The notes under the pieces were generated by a model. It saw only the letters and a program-made list of their open reading frames with translations. It had not been told where the DNA came from and ran no database searches. DNA of 64,000 nucleotides from CAMBRQ01 sp945870325 (lineage in GTDB: Bacteria; Bacillota; Clostridia; Lachnospirales; Lachnospiraceae), in contig NZ_JBNPMC010000005.1 of the NCBI RefSeq assembly GCF_050313795.1, positions 1 to 64,000 of the forward strand, written 5' to 3'. Shown here one piece after another: positions 49,926-57,958 of the stretch. Numbering within the stretch: the first letter of the stretch is position 1; each line of letters begins with the position of its first letter. The position numbers and the translations under genes were made by a program.

Positions 49926-50471
49926 ATGAAGGTATTAGCAATCAGTGCAAGCCCTCGTAAGGGTGGTAATTCAGACGTCCTGTGTGACCAGTTCTTAAAA
50001 GGAGCGGCAGATAGCGGGAATGAGGTGGAGAAGATCAATCTGGCAGGAAAGAACATCAGCCCCTGTGTTTCCTGTTATGGATGTACAAAATCGGGCAAAT
50101 GTGTAAAGAAGGATGATATGGAGCAGATACTGCAGAAGCTTATATGTGCAGATGTGATTGTGCTGGCAACTCCGGTGTACTTCTATTCTATGGATGCACA
50201 GATGAAGATTATGATCGATCGCTGCCTGCCTCGGTATCGGGAGATTGAGAATAAGGACTTCTACTATATTATTACAGCAGCCGATCCGGAGCATTCTGCT
50301 GCAGATGAGACGATTGCAGGTCTTCGGGGATATCTGCGCTGCCTGCCGGGAGCCAAGGAAAAAGGAATCATATATGGAACGGGAACATGGGATAAGGGAG
50401 ATGTCTATCGGCATCCGTCTTTTGAAAAAGCCTATGAGAGTGGAAGAACGATAACAGGAGGTATGAGATGA
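49926..50471 (+). CDS. NADPH-dependent FMN reductase family protein
   Basis: A 181-residue flavodoxin-fold protein. ISASPRKGGNSDVLCD binds the FMN phosphate, and CVSCYGCTKSGKCVKKDDM is the cysteine-bearing loop of the iron-sulfur flavoprotein-like group. TPVYFYSMDAQMKIMIDR contacts the flavin ring. It overlaps the next gene by 4 bp (ATGA), so it forms an operon with the aldo/keto reductase. SD AGGAGAGG precedes the ATG at 49926. Confidence 0.92.
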   Translation: MKVLAISASPRKGGNSDVLCDQFLKGAADSGNEVEKINLAGKNISPCVSCYGCTKSGKCVKKDDMEQILQKLICADVIVLATPVYFYSMDAQMKIMIDRCLPRYREIENKDFYYIITAADPEHSAADETIAGLRGYLRCLPGAKEKGIIYGTGTWDKGDVYRHPSFEKAYESGRTITGGMR

Positions 50472-51586
50472 GAAGTTATTTTGAGAATGTAAAGAAGAAT
50501 TTTGGATTCGGTTGTATGAGGCTTCCTATGCAGGATGGGGAGATAGACAATGACGAGATGTGCCGGATGGTAGATTACTTTTTGGAAAATGATTTTAATT
50601 ATTTTGATACGGCACACGGATATCTGGGCGGCAAAAGTGAAACTGCCCTGCGGGACTGCCTGGTAAGCCGTTATCCGAGGGATGTATACATCCTGACGAA
50701 TAAATTATCTACCCACTTTTTCAATAAACAGGAGCAGATCAGACCGTTGTTTGAAAGCCAGCTTGAAGCCTGTGGTGTTGAGTATTTTGATTTTTATCTA
50801 ATGCACGCCCAGAGTACGGAGATCTATGCGAAGTTCAAGAGATGCCAGGCTTATGAAACGGCTCTGGAATTAAAAGCAGAGGGGAAATTCAAACACTTTG
50901 GTATCTCATTTCACGATAAGGCATCTGTATTGGAGCAGATTCTGACAGAGTATCCGCAGATTGAGGTTGTGCAGATCCAGTTTAATTATGTGGATTATGA
51001 GGATGCCTCTGTAGAAAGCCGGAAGTGTTACGAGGTGTGTAAGAAATTTGGTAAGCCAGTTATCGTTATGGAACCGGTAAAAGGAGGAAGTCTGGTGAAT
51101 CTTCCCCAGAAGGCGCAGGAGATTCTGGATGAACTGCATGGAGGCAGCAATGCAAGTTATGCCATCCGCTTTGCAGCAGGATTCGACGGTATTATGATGG
51201 TGCTGTCCGGTATGGGGAATATGGAGATGATGCGCGATAATATTGGTTTCATGAAAGATTTTACCCCTCTTTCTGATACAGAGCATGAGGCTATCAAAAA
51301 AGTGCGGGAGATATTCCGTGGGCAGGGCTTGATTCCATGCACTGCCTGTCGGTACTGTACGGATGGATGTCCGAAGCAGATTGCGATTCCTGACCTGTTC
51401 GCCTGTCTGAATGCAAAGAAGCAATTCCAGAATTGGAACACGGATTATTATTATAATAATGTGCATACAAAGGAAGGCAGCCGGGCATCTGACTGTATCA
51501 AATGTGGGAAGTGTGAACATATTTGTCCACAGCATCTGCCAATCCGAGAACTTCTGGTTGAAGTGGCGAAAGAATTCGATAAGTAA
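50468..51586 (+). CDS. Aldo/keto reductase with C-terminal 4Fe-4S ferredoxin domain
   Basis: A 372-residue protein. The AKR barrel occupies residues 1-280, with FDTAHGYLGGKSE holding the catalytic D and Y and KFKHFGISFHD on a later strand. The C-terminal part has two cysteine sets: CTACRYCTDGCPKQIAIPD near 285-303 and CIKCGKCEHICPQHLPI near 345-361. These can bind two 4Fe-4S clusters. Such proteins join carbonyl reduction to ferredoxin-type electron transfer. It is translated with the FMN reductase. Confidence 0.93.
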   Translation: MRSYFENVKKNFGFGCMRLPMQDGEIDNDEMCRMVDYFLENDFNYFDTAHGYLGGKSETALRDCLVSRYPRDVYILTNKLSTHFFNKQEQIRPLFESQLEACGVEYFDFYLMHAQSTEIYAKFKRCQAYETALELKAEGKFKHFGISFHDKASVLEQILTEYPQIEVVQIQFNYVDYEDASVESRKCYEVCKKFGKPVIVMEPVKGGSLVNLPQKAQEILDELHGGSNASYAIRFAAGFDGIMMVLSGMGNMEMMRDNIGFMKDFTPLSDTEHEAIKKVREIFRGQGLIPCTACRYCTDGCPKQIAIPDLFACLNAKKQFQNWNTDYYYNNVHTKEGSRASDCIKCGKCEHICPQHLPIRELLVEVAKEFDK

Positions 51587-51626
51587 ATAGTTTGATAAGT
51601 AAAAGTATTTAAAGTAGATTAAGAAT

Positions 51627-52793
51627 ATGAATAATTTTATTTATGATATTCCGGTAAGAGTATATTTTGGTGAGAATCAGTTATGCCATCTTGGCGAAGA
51701 GTTGTTGAAATATGGGAAACGGGTATTGCTGACATATGGAGGTGGTTCTATTAAGAAGAGCGGTCTCTATGATGCTGTAGTAGAAGAAATCAAGAATGCA
51801 GGAATGGAATTATATGAGTTGTCCGGAATTGCGCCTAACCCGCGTATTGATTCCGTACGTGACGGAGCGCAGATGTGTAAGGAACATCAGATTGATGTGC
51901 TTCTGGCTGTAGGTGGTGGTTCTACCTTAGATGCAACGAAATGGATGGCAGCAGGTGCCTGTGTCGAGCACGATCCATGGGAATTCTTCAGCAAATGGGC
52001 TCCGGTGGAGAAGGCTTTGCCTGTAGTTACAATCCTGACCCTTGCTGCGACTGGTTCAGAGATGGATTCAGGCGGAGTTATCAGTAATCCTGAGACACAG
52101 GAGAAGATCGGACGTCTGGCAGATCCTCTGCTTCCTAAGGCTTCATTCCTTGATCCGACGCTGACTTACAGTGTCAGTCCTTATCAGACTGCTTGTGGCG
52201 CTGCGGATATGATGAGCCATATTATGGAAGTGTATTTCAATATGGATCCAGACCTGTATATGCTGGATTGTTTTATGGAGGGTATGATGAGAACCATCAT
52301 CAAATATGCACCTGTTGCAATGCAGAAACCGGATGATTATGAGGCTCGTGCGAATCTGATGTGGACTTCCTCCTGGGCAATCAATGGTTTTGTGAATGGG
52401 GGAAAACGTCAGGAGTGGAGCTGCCATCCTATGGAACATGAATTGTCCGCTATCTATGATATTACTCATGGTCTTGGCCTGGCAATCTTGACACCTCGCT
52501 GGATGGAATATTGTCTGGATGAAACGACGGTGTCAAAATATGTTCAGTTTGGCGTGAATGTATTCGGTATTGATGCGAATCAGGAGCCGATGGACATTGC
52601 AAAACAGAGCATTGAGAAACTTTCTGATTTCTTTTTCAACATTTTAGGTTTGGATGATACATTTACGAAAGTTGGAATTGAAGAAAAGGACTTTCCAGTC
52701 ATGGCAAAGAAAGCCTGCGGAGGCAATGTGATCTCTGGATTCAAGCCACTGGCACAGGAGGATATTGAAAGAATATTTGCAATGTGTGTATAG
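51627..52793 (+). CDS. Iron-containing alcohol dehydrogenase (BDH-like)
   Basis: A 388-residue group III alcohol dehydrogenase. GGGSTLDATKWMA binds the nicotinamide cofactor, and the metal ligands D and H lie in AACGAADMMSHIMEVYF and MEHELSAIYDITHGLGLAI. It resembles NADPH-dependent butanol or lactaldehyde dehydrogenases and probably reduces aldehydes in fermentation. It follows the aldo/keto reductase by 40 bp; no good SD is visible before the ATG. Confidence 0.93.
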   Translation: MNNFIYDIPVRVYFGENQLCHLGEELLKYGKRVLLTYGGGSIKKSGLYDAVVEEIKNAGMELYELSGIAPNPRIDSVRDGAQMCKEHQIDVLLAVGGGSTLDATKWMAAGACVEHDPWEFFSKWAPVEKALPVVTILTLAATGSEMDSGGVISNPETQEKIGRLADPLLPKASFLDPTLTYSVSPYQTACGAADMMSHIMEVYFNMDPDLYMLDCFMEGMMRTIIKYAPVAMQKPDDYEARANLMWTSSWAINGFVNGGKRQEWSCHPMEHELSAIYDITHGLGLAILTPRWMEYCLDETTVSKYVQFGVNVFGIDANQEPMDIAKQSIEKLSDFFFNILGLDDTFTKVGIEEKDFPVMAKKACGGNVISGFKPLAQEDIERIFAMCV

Positions 52794-52897
52794 TAGTTGA
52801 CGAATGTGAAATAAAGTAAAGAAAGGCAGAATAGATCTGGTAAAATATAAAGTATCATTCCACATGTGGATGCAGATAAGGGAAGAGATATTAGAGG

Positions 52898-53410
52898 AAA
52901 GTCCGTGCGAAATTTGTCGAGAATATCAAGGCTGTGCCTTGTTGATTTGTCGGATACCCTATGATATACTTCCCTTAAAGCATATTTTCTATATACAGAA
53001 CCTGATTAAGAGGTCTGCATCTCTAAGCCGTTCCGGCTGTCAGAGTATCAATATTCATTTCGGGAAATTCGTGCTTGGAAAATCAACTGCTCGGAAGATA
53101 TGGAGCAATTAAAAGAATTGGTAGAAAAGGATCCGGCATATCAGAGTATGGAGGAGGATGCATTTAATGTAATTGTACAGTATACGGCAGCGCAGGAACT
53201 GGTACATGTGAAAGAATATTATCAAGAAGGGGAGAAGGTAGATATGTGTAAGGCACTTACGGAGTTGATAGCACAAGGGAAGTTAGAAGGCAGGGCAGAA
53301 GAATTAATTGTAATCTGTAAGGAATTTGGCGTTTCATATGAGGATACGCAAGCGAGAATCAGGGATAGGCTTTCGATATCTGAGGAGGATGCAAAAGTAT
53401 ATATGGGCAG
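52898..53410 (+). repeat. About 510-bp repeat with Rpn gene tail, copy 2
   Basis: Matches 40584-41190. The non-coding part keeps the promoter-like pair TTGATT (52942-52947) and TATACT (52965-52970) with the same 17-bp spacing. It lies between the alcohol dehydrogenase and panE-type genes. Confidence 0.7.
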
Positions 53411-53423
53411 ATATTGGGAATGA
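53100..53423 (+). pseudogene. Rpn-family nuclease, C-terminal fragment 2
   Basis: The 107 codons (MEQLKELVEKDPAYQSMEED to YMGRYWE) are nearly the same as those at 40822-41202, with one EGKLEG block fewer. The nuclease domain is absent. The upstream sequence is also shared, so the two loci are copies of the same truncated unit. Confidence 0.8.
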
Positions 53424-53449
53424 TTATGGATATGTAGGAGTGAAAATCT

Positions 53450-54397
53450 ATGAAAGAACAAGTACTTAAGGATAAGAAGATTGCAGTGGTAGGTATTGGT
53501 GGTGTCGGCGGCTACCTGGCAGGTATGCTGATTCGTGAGTATCCCCACGTGACACTGGCAGCCCGTGGTGAGAGAGGTAGAATGATTCGGGAGAAGGGCT
53601 TGGTCCTTCACAGCGATTATCAAGGAGAGATTGTAGCAAAGCCGGAAAAAGTAGTGGAGAGAACGGAAGAACTTGGACCACAGGATGTTATATTTCTTTG
53701 TGTGAAGAACTATTCCTTGGAGCAGGCATGTAAGGAACTTGAGAATGCAGTGACCGAGGAGACGGTGGTTATTCCAGTCATGAATGGCGCTGACCCGGGA
53801 GAACGTACAAGAAGATTTCTTAAAAAAGGAACGGTGATTGATTCTCTGATCTATATTGTAGCATTTGCTAATCAGGATTTTTCGATTACACAGCAGGGAG
53901 ACTTTGCGAATTTAAGAATCGGTATCATGGATGCGAGCGAGGAAGAGAAGAATAAGGTGCTTGAAGTGTCGGGACTTTTGAAAGGCGCTGACATTGACCA
54001 TAAGGTTTCGGAAGATATTGAAAGAGATATCTGGAGGAAGTATATCCTTAATTGTGCATATAATGTATTAACGGCATTCTATGACAATAATATCGGGCAG
54101 CTTCGAAGTGATCCGAAAAAGGATAAAGAATATGAGCGATTGGTCTATGAGGCATATGAAGTAGCGGTAAAGAAGGGCGTGCATATTGCAAGAGAAGATG
54201 CAGATGCAATCGTGCGGCGTTTTCGAGAAGAACTGGAGGATAACGCTACCAGTTCTTTGCAGAGAGATGTGAATGCGGGGCGTCCTACGGAACTTGAGAC
54301 TTTTAGCGGGTATCTGGTAAGAGAAGCAGAGAGACTTGGAGTAGATGTGCCGGTGTCTAAGAGGATGTATGAAGGATTAAGAGAGAAGATAGGATAG
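53450..54397 (+). CDS. Ketopantoate reductase family protein (PanE/ApbA)
   Basis: A 315-residue NADPH-dependent 2-dehydropantoate 2-reductase family member. The Rossmann motif GIGGVGGYLAG is at the start (about 16-26). VKNYSLEQA and VIPVMNGAD follow, and the C-terminal helical domain has RKYILNCAYNVLTAFYDNNIGQL with the catalytic lysine position and NAGRPTELETFSGYLVREAERLG. It may make pantoate or act on another 2-oxo acid. SD TAGGAGTG precedes the ATG. It is probably monocistronic, with a terminator following. Confidence 0.92.
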   Translation: MKEQVLKDKKIAVVGIGGVGGYLAGMLIREYPHVTLAARGERGRMIREKGLVLHSDYQGEIVAKPEKVVERTEELGPQDVIFLCVKNYSLEQACKELENAVTEETVVIPVMNGADPGERTRRFLKKGTVIDSLIYIVAFANQDFSITQQGDFANLRIGIMDASEEEKNKVLEVSGLLKGADIDHKVSEDIERDIWRKYILNCAYNVLTAFYDNNIGQLRSDPKKDKEYERLVYEAYEVAVKKGVHIAREDADAIVRRFREELEDNATSSLQRDVNAGRPTELETFSGYLVREAERLGVDVPVSKRMYEGLREKIG

Positions 54398-54460
54398 AGC
54401 AGTAGTTACAGAGCAGAAAGAAATGCATAGGTATTACCACGAAGTTGTTTTATCAAGATA

Positions 54461-54494
54461 ATAGTGTTGGAGAATCAGTTCCAGCACTATTTTT
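54461..54494 (+). terminator. Terminator of the panE-type gene
   Basis: ATAGTGTTGGA (54461-54471) pairs with TCCAGCACTAT (54480-54490), then Ts. Confidence 0.85.
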
Positions 54495-54557
54495 GTGTAT
54501 ATATTTACAAAATATAAAACTAAGAACTATTAAATATTATTGCTGGTTTGCAGTATA

Positions 54558-54611
54558 ATACCCTTAAAATAAGGACTAAAACAATAATACAAACCCTTAT
54601 TTTAGGGGTAT
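54558..54611. promoter_or_regulatory. 17-bp inverted repeat upstream of the XRE gene
   Basis: ATACCCTTAAAATAAGG (54558-54574) and CCTTATTTTAGGGGTAT (54595-54611) are inverted copies with one mismatch, 20 bp apart. The left arm overlaps a -10 TATAAT at 54554-54559. It looks like a double operator for autoregulation by the XRE protein. Confidence 0.7.
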
Positions 54612-54630
54612 CATATGAGGAGATTATAAA

Positions 54631-55104
54631 ATGAAGACATATGCAATTGTGCCATCCATAAAAGGTGAAGATATCAGAGTCTGCAGAAAAAAAACAGGAT
54701 TGACGCAAGCCGAATTCGCCAGGCTGGTGAATGTATCAAAAAAGACGATAGAGCGTTGGGAAAGCGGTACATCTCCCGTTAGTGGTCCTATCGTAATGCT
54801 TGTAAAAATATTAAATGAATATCCACAGATACCCGAGGATTATAGCATACCCGAGAAAGAATATCCTATGCGTCTCTGGTATATGTATCGCAACGAAATA
54901 TGTACAGTTATCGATGTAGAAGAACCGACTAGAAAATTAAAAGTGTATAATTACACGAATTATCCGTTGATGCGTGCATTCGGCAAGATTGAAAAGCCAA
55001 CTTTTGAACAGTATGAGCAATTTCTGGAATCAAGATGTTTTCCAAGGACAAGGGATAAGATGAAATTGATTCTGAGGGATCAGTACTTAAGGATAAGAAG
55101 ATAA
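54631..55104 (+). CDS. XRE-type helix-turn-helix regulator
   Basis: A 157-residue protein. Residues about 10-65 form an XRE/Cro helix-turn-helix (GEDIRVCRKKTGLTQAEFARLVNVSKKTIERWESGTSPVSGP read over two helices). The C-terminal 80 residues hold a compact domain (PMRLWYMYRNEICTVIDVEEPTRKLKVYNYTNYPLMRAFGKIE) found with such regulators in Lachnospiraceae, resembling an antitoxin-type fold. No toxin gene follows. SD AGGAGA precedes the ATG. An inverted repeat in its promoter suggests autoregulation. Confidence 0.82.
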   Translation: MKTYAIVPSIKGEDIRVCRKKTGLTQAEFARLVNVSKKTIERWESGTSPVSGPIVMLVKILNEYPQIPEDYSIPEKEYPMRLWYMYRNEICTVIDVEEPTRKLKVYNYTNYPLMRAFGKIEKPTFEQYEQFLESRCFPRTRDKMKLILRDQYLRIRR

Positions 55105-55129
55105 GATGAAATTTAATGACAGATATAAC

Positions 55130-55159
55130 TTGCAGTGAAGTACCAGGCGGTGCTATAAT
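55130..55159 (+). promoter_or_regulatory. Promoter of tRNA-Ala
   Basis: TTGCAG (55130-55135) and TATAAT (55154-55159) with an 18-bp spacer. Transcription would start near 55166, just before the tRNA. Confidence 0.75.
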
Positions 55160-55167
55160 TGCGGTAT

Positions 55168-55240
55168 GGGGTATTAGCGCAGTTGGGAGCGCGCAACATT
55201 CGCATTGTTGAGGCCACGGGTTCGAATCCCGTATACTCCA
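55168..55240 (+). tRNA. tRNA-Ala(CGC)
   Basis: A 73-nt cloverleaf: acceptor GGGGTAT pairs with ATACTCC, including the G3:U70 pair that identifies tRNA-Ala. Anticodon stem CAACA/TGTTG encloses loop TTCGCAT with anticodon CGC at 55201-55203; T-arm ACGGGTTCGAATCCCGT; discriminator A. CCA is not encoded. It reads GCG codons. Confidence 0.93.
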
Positions 55241-55243
55241 GAT

Positions 55244-55272
55244 AAAAAGCGTCGTAAACACGACGCTTTTTG
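55244..55272 (+). terminator. Terminator of tRNA-Ala
   Basis: AAAAAGCGTCG (55244-55254) pairs with CGACGCTTTTT (55261-55271). Confidence 0.9.
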
Positions 55273-55315
55273 TAATTCATGTTGAATAGACTTGAAGTTT
55301 TAATTATTTTTAAGT

Positions 55316-55477
55316 CTATTTTTGGTTTCCCAGACTATCATGATGAGGCACTTCATCCGAGTTTGAATTTCCGACATCGGTTGTCTTTGGAAGGTCGATC
55401 TCAGGGATGTTGTCATCATCGTAGCCATCATTGGAGTAAGGATTTACTGGTGGCAGATTAGTTTTACCTTTTTTCAT
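55316..55477 (-). CDS. Small acidic protein, unknown
   Basis: A 53-residue frame, MKKGKTNLPPVNPYSNDGYDDDNIPEIDLPKTT continuing to HHDSLGNQK in its second part, rich in D, N and P and low in hydrophobics. SD GAGGAG lies about 9 bp before the ATG at 55477. A longer frame adds a hydrophobic stretch (WQRLFFFLIFCILSI) upstream but without SD. No homology known to me. The good SD and biased composition support a real gene, with moderate doubt. Confidence 0.45.
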   Translation of the reverse strand: MKKGKTNLPPVNPYSNDGYDDDNIPEIDLPKTTDVGNSNSDEVPHHDSLGNQK

Positions 55478-55547
55478 ATCTATGCACTCCTCGCTTTCGC
55501 AGGTAGTATGTGTGGGACTGATAGAAAGTATACAGAAGATCAGAAAG

Positions 55548-55588
55548 AAGAATAGCCGCTGCCAGATTGGCATGCGGCTATTCTTCTA
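55548..55588. terminator. Bidirectional hairpin terminator
   Basis: AGAAGAATAGCCGC pairs with GCGGCTATTCTTCT across a loop. It separates the small acidic ORF region from the GH42 gene leader; 55589-55820 otherwise has no supported gene. Confidence 0.7.
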
Positions 55589-55820
55589 ATGTTTCCATTA
55601 TATTAAGTTGTATCTTTATTATAGAATATAGCATGTCCGTAAGCAAGAAATACTCATCATCAGTGTTCGACATCCTTAGACAATTTGTTCTGATCAATAG
55701 TCCCCTTTTACTTGGTACTTGTAACAAAAATGTCTGGGTGGACTTTGGGGTGGTTGCGCCATTTTCGGGGAAAGAGTATATTGAATATAAAGATAGATTT
55801 GAAGTATGAGGAGGAAAAAC

Positions 55821-57848
55821 ATGGCTTACGGAAATAACATCACAGAGATTCTCTACGGTGGAGACTACAACCCAGAGCAATGGCCGGAGGAAATCTGGCA
55901 GGAAGATATGCGTATGCTGAAAAAAGCACATATCAACATGGTGACACTGAATGTTTTCAGTTGGGCGGCATTACAGCCGGATGAGAATACCTATTGTTTT
56001 GATAAATTGGATCGGATCATGGAGTTCGTGCGGGAAAATGGATTGAAGGTGTGTATGGCCACGTCTACAGGCGCGCATCCGGCATGGATGGCAAAGCGGC
56101 ATCCAGACATCTTAAGGACAGACGCGGATGGTAAGAAGAGAAAGTTCGGAAGCCGTCATAATTCCTGTCCGAACAGCCCTACATACCGTTTATACGCGGC
56201 AAGACTGGCAAGTGAACTGGCTAAGAGATATAAGGATTATGACAATATTGTGGCATGGCATATTTCCAATGAGTTTGGCGGAGAGTGTCATTGCGAGAAT
56301 TGTGAGAAGGCTTTCCGGGAATGGCTTAAGGAGAAATACGGAACCATCGAGGAAATGAATCGGTGTTTCTATACGGATTTCTGGGGGCATACATTCTATG
56401 ACTGGGACGAGGTTGTGCTGCCGAATCTGTTGAGTGAGCATATGGAGTGGGATGGTCAGGAAAAGACGATGTTCCAGGGAATCTCTCTTGATTATCGCAG
56501 ATTCATGTCTGACAGTATGATGGAGTGCTTCAAGTTGGAATATGATGCGATTAAAAAGGAGATGCCGGATGTTCCGATCACTACGAATCTGATGGGTTTC
56601 TTTAAACTTCTGGATTATCAGAAATGGGCGAAATATATGGACTTTATTTCCTGGGACAGTTATCCGCAGCCAACAGATGGTCCGGCGGTTACTGCATTGA
56701 ATCATGATCTGATGAGAGGAATCAAAGAACAGCAGTCCTTCGTGCTGATGGAACAGACTCCGAGTGTCACAAACTGGCATCCGTATAATCGGCTGAAAAG
56801 ACCGGGCGAGATGCGCCTGTTAAGCCTCCAGGCAGCAGCCCACGGAGCGGATGCGATCCAGTTCTTCCAGATCAGACGTGGAATCGGCGCATGTGAGAAA
56901 TACCACGGCGCTGTGATCGATCATGCCGGACGGGATGATACCAGAGTATTTCGTGAGGTGACAGCACTGGGGGAGGAATTACAGACTTTGGGAGATGCTT
57001 TCCTTGAAGGGCGCACGCCGTCAGAGACAGCAATCGTATTCGACTGGGATAACTGGTGGGCAGTAGAATATTCCGCAGGACCGAGTGTGCGGATGAAATA
57101 TCTGGATGCAATCAGAGATTATTATGCGGCAGCATTTGAGCAGAATATTCCGGTGGATATTGTCGGTGTGGAGGATGATATCAGTTCTTATAAAGTAGTG
57201 ATCGCGCCGCTTCTCTATATGACTAAGACAGGCTATGCAGACAAGATAAGAGCATTTGTAGAGCAAGGCGGAACCTTCATTACCACGTATTTCAGCGGAA
57301 TCGTAGAAGAACATGATCTGGTACTTCCGGGAGGCTATCCGGGAGAGTTGAAAGATATCCTGGGAATCTGGGTTGAGGAGAATGACGCTTTGCCGGAGGG
57401 CGAAGAGAATGCATTTATATATGAAGGCAATCAATATCCGGCAGATGTATTGTGCGATCTGATGCATCTGGAAGGTGGCGCCAAAAGCATTAGCGTCTAT
57501 GAGAAAGATTTCTACCAGGGAACTCCGGTTCTGACGAAGAATCATTATGGACAGGGAACTGCTTATTATGTCGGAACCAGGTCCAATGCTGAATTCTATA
57601 GGCATTTCCTAAAGAACATATTCCAGGAAGCAGGAGTGGAGCCTGTTATGGTGACGCCAGAGGGAGTAGAAGCAGCAGTAAGAGAGAATGAGAAGGGAAG
57701 GACGCTGTTCCTTTTGAACCATGCGGTGGACAGTAAGCAGGTAGTGCTGGATCGGAATTATGTGGATCTTGTATCTAAGAAGGAATATCGGGCAGGAGAG
57801 AAACTGGAATTGAAAGGAAAAGATGTAGTTATTCTGAGTGCAAGATAG
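55821..57848 (+). CDS. Beta-galactosidase, GH42, second copy
   Basis: A 675-residue GH42 enzyme distinct from the one at 45935. The acid/base is E151 in WHISNEFGG and the nucleophile E is in FVLMEQTPSVTNW near residue 310. CHCENC around 156-161 provides zinc-binding cysteines typical of one GH42 subgroup. The trimerisation domain and a short C-terminal beta domain are complete. SD GAGGAGG sets the ATG at 55821. No signal peptide, so it acts on imported galactosides. It stands alone with its own terminator. Confidence 0.95.
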   Translation: MAYGNNITEILYGGDYNPEQWPEEIWQEDMRMLKKAHINMVTLNVFSWAALQPDENTYCFDKLDRIMEFVRENGLKVCMATSTGAHPAWMAKRHPDILRTDADGKKRKFGSRHNSCPNSPTYRLYAARLASELAKRYKDYDNIVAWHISNEFGGECHCENCEKAFREWLKEKYGTIEEMNRCFYTDFWGHTFYDWDEVVLPNLLSEHMEWDGQEKTMFQGISLDYRRFMSDSMMECFKLEYDAIKKEMPDVPITTNLMGFFKLLDYQKWAKYMDFISWDSYPQPTDGPAVTALNHDLMRGIKEQQSFVLMEQTPSVTNWHPYNRLKRPGEMRLLSLQAAAHGADAIQFFQIRRGIGACEKYHGAVIDHAGRDDTRVFREVTALGEELQTLGDAFLEGRTPSETAIVFDWDNWWAVEYSAGPSVRMKYLDAIRDYYAAAFEQNIPVDIVGVEDDISSYKVVIAPLLYMTKTGYADKIRAFVEQGGTFITTYFSGIVEEHDLVLPGGYPGELKDILGIWVEENDALPEGEENAFIYEGNQYPADVLCDLMHLEGGAKSISVYEKDFYQGTPVLTKNHYGQGTAYYVGTRSNAEFYRHFLKNIFQEAGVEPVMVTPEGVEAAVRENEKGRTLFLLNHAVDSKQVVLDRNYVDLVSKKEYRAGEKLELKGKDVVILSAR

Positions 57849-57867
57849 TGTTATATAAAATGTGAAG

Positions 57868-57923
57868 ACGATTGCCGGATTGAGACAACAAAAAAACCCC
57901 TGTTATCCCAATCTGGCAATCGT
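57868..57923. terminator. Bidirectional terminator between GH42 and Rpn genes
   Basis: A 15-bp stem, ACGATTGCCGGATTG (57868-57882) with CAATCTGGCAATCGT (57909-57923), one G-U pair, with a 26-nt loop. Confidence 0.75.
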
Positions 57924-57958
57924 TTATAGTAAAGATTGTTTAGAACATGGATGAATTA

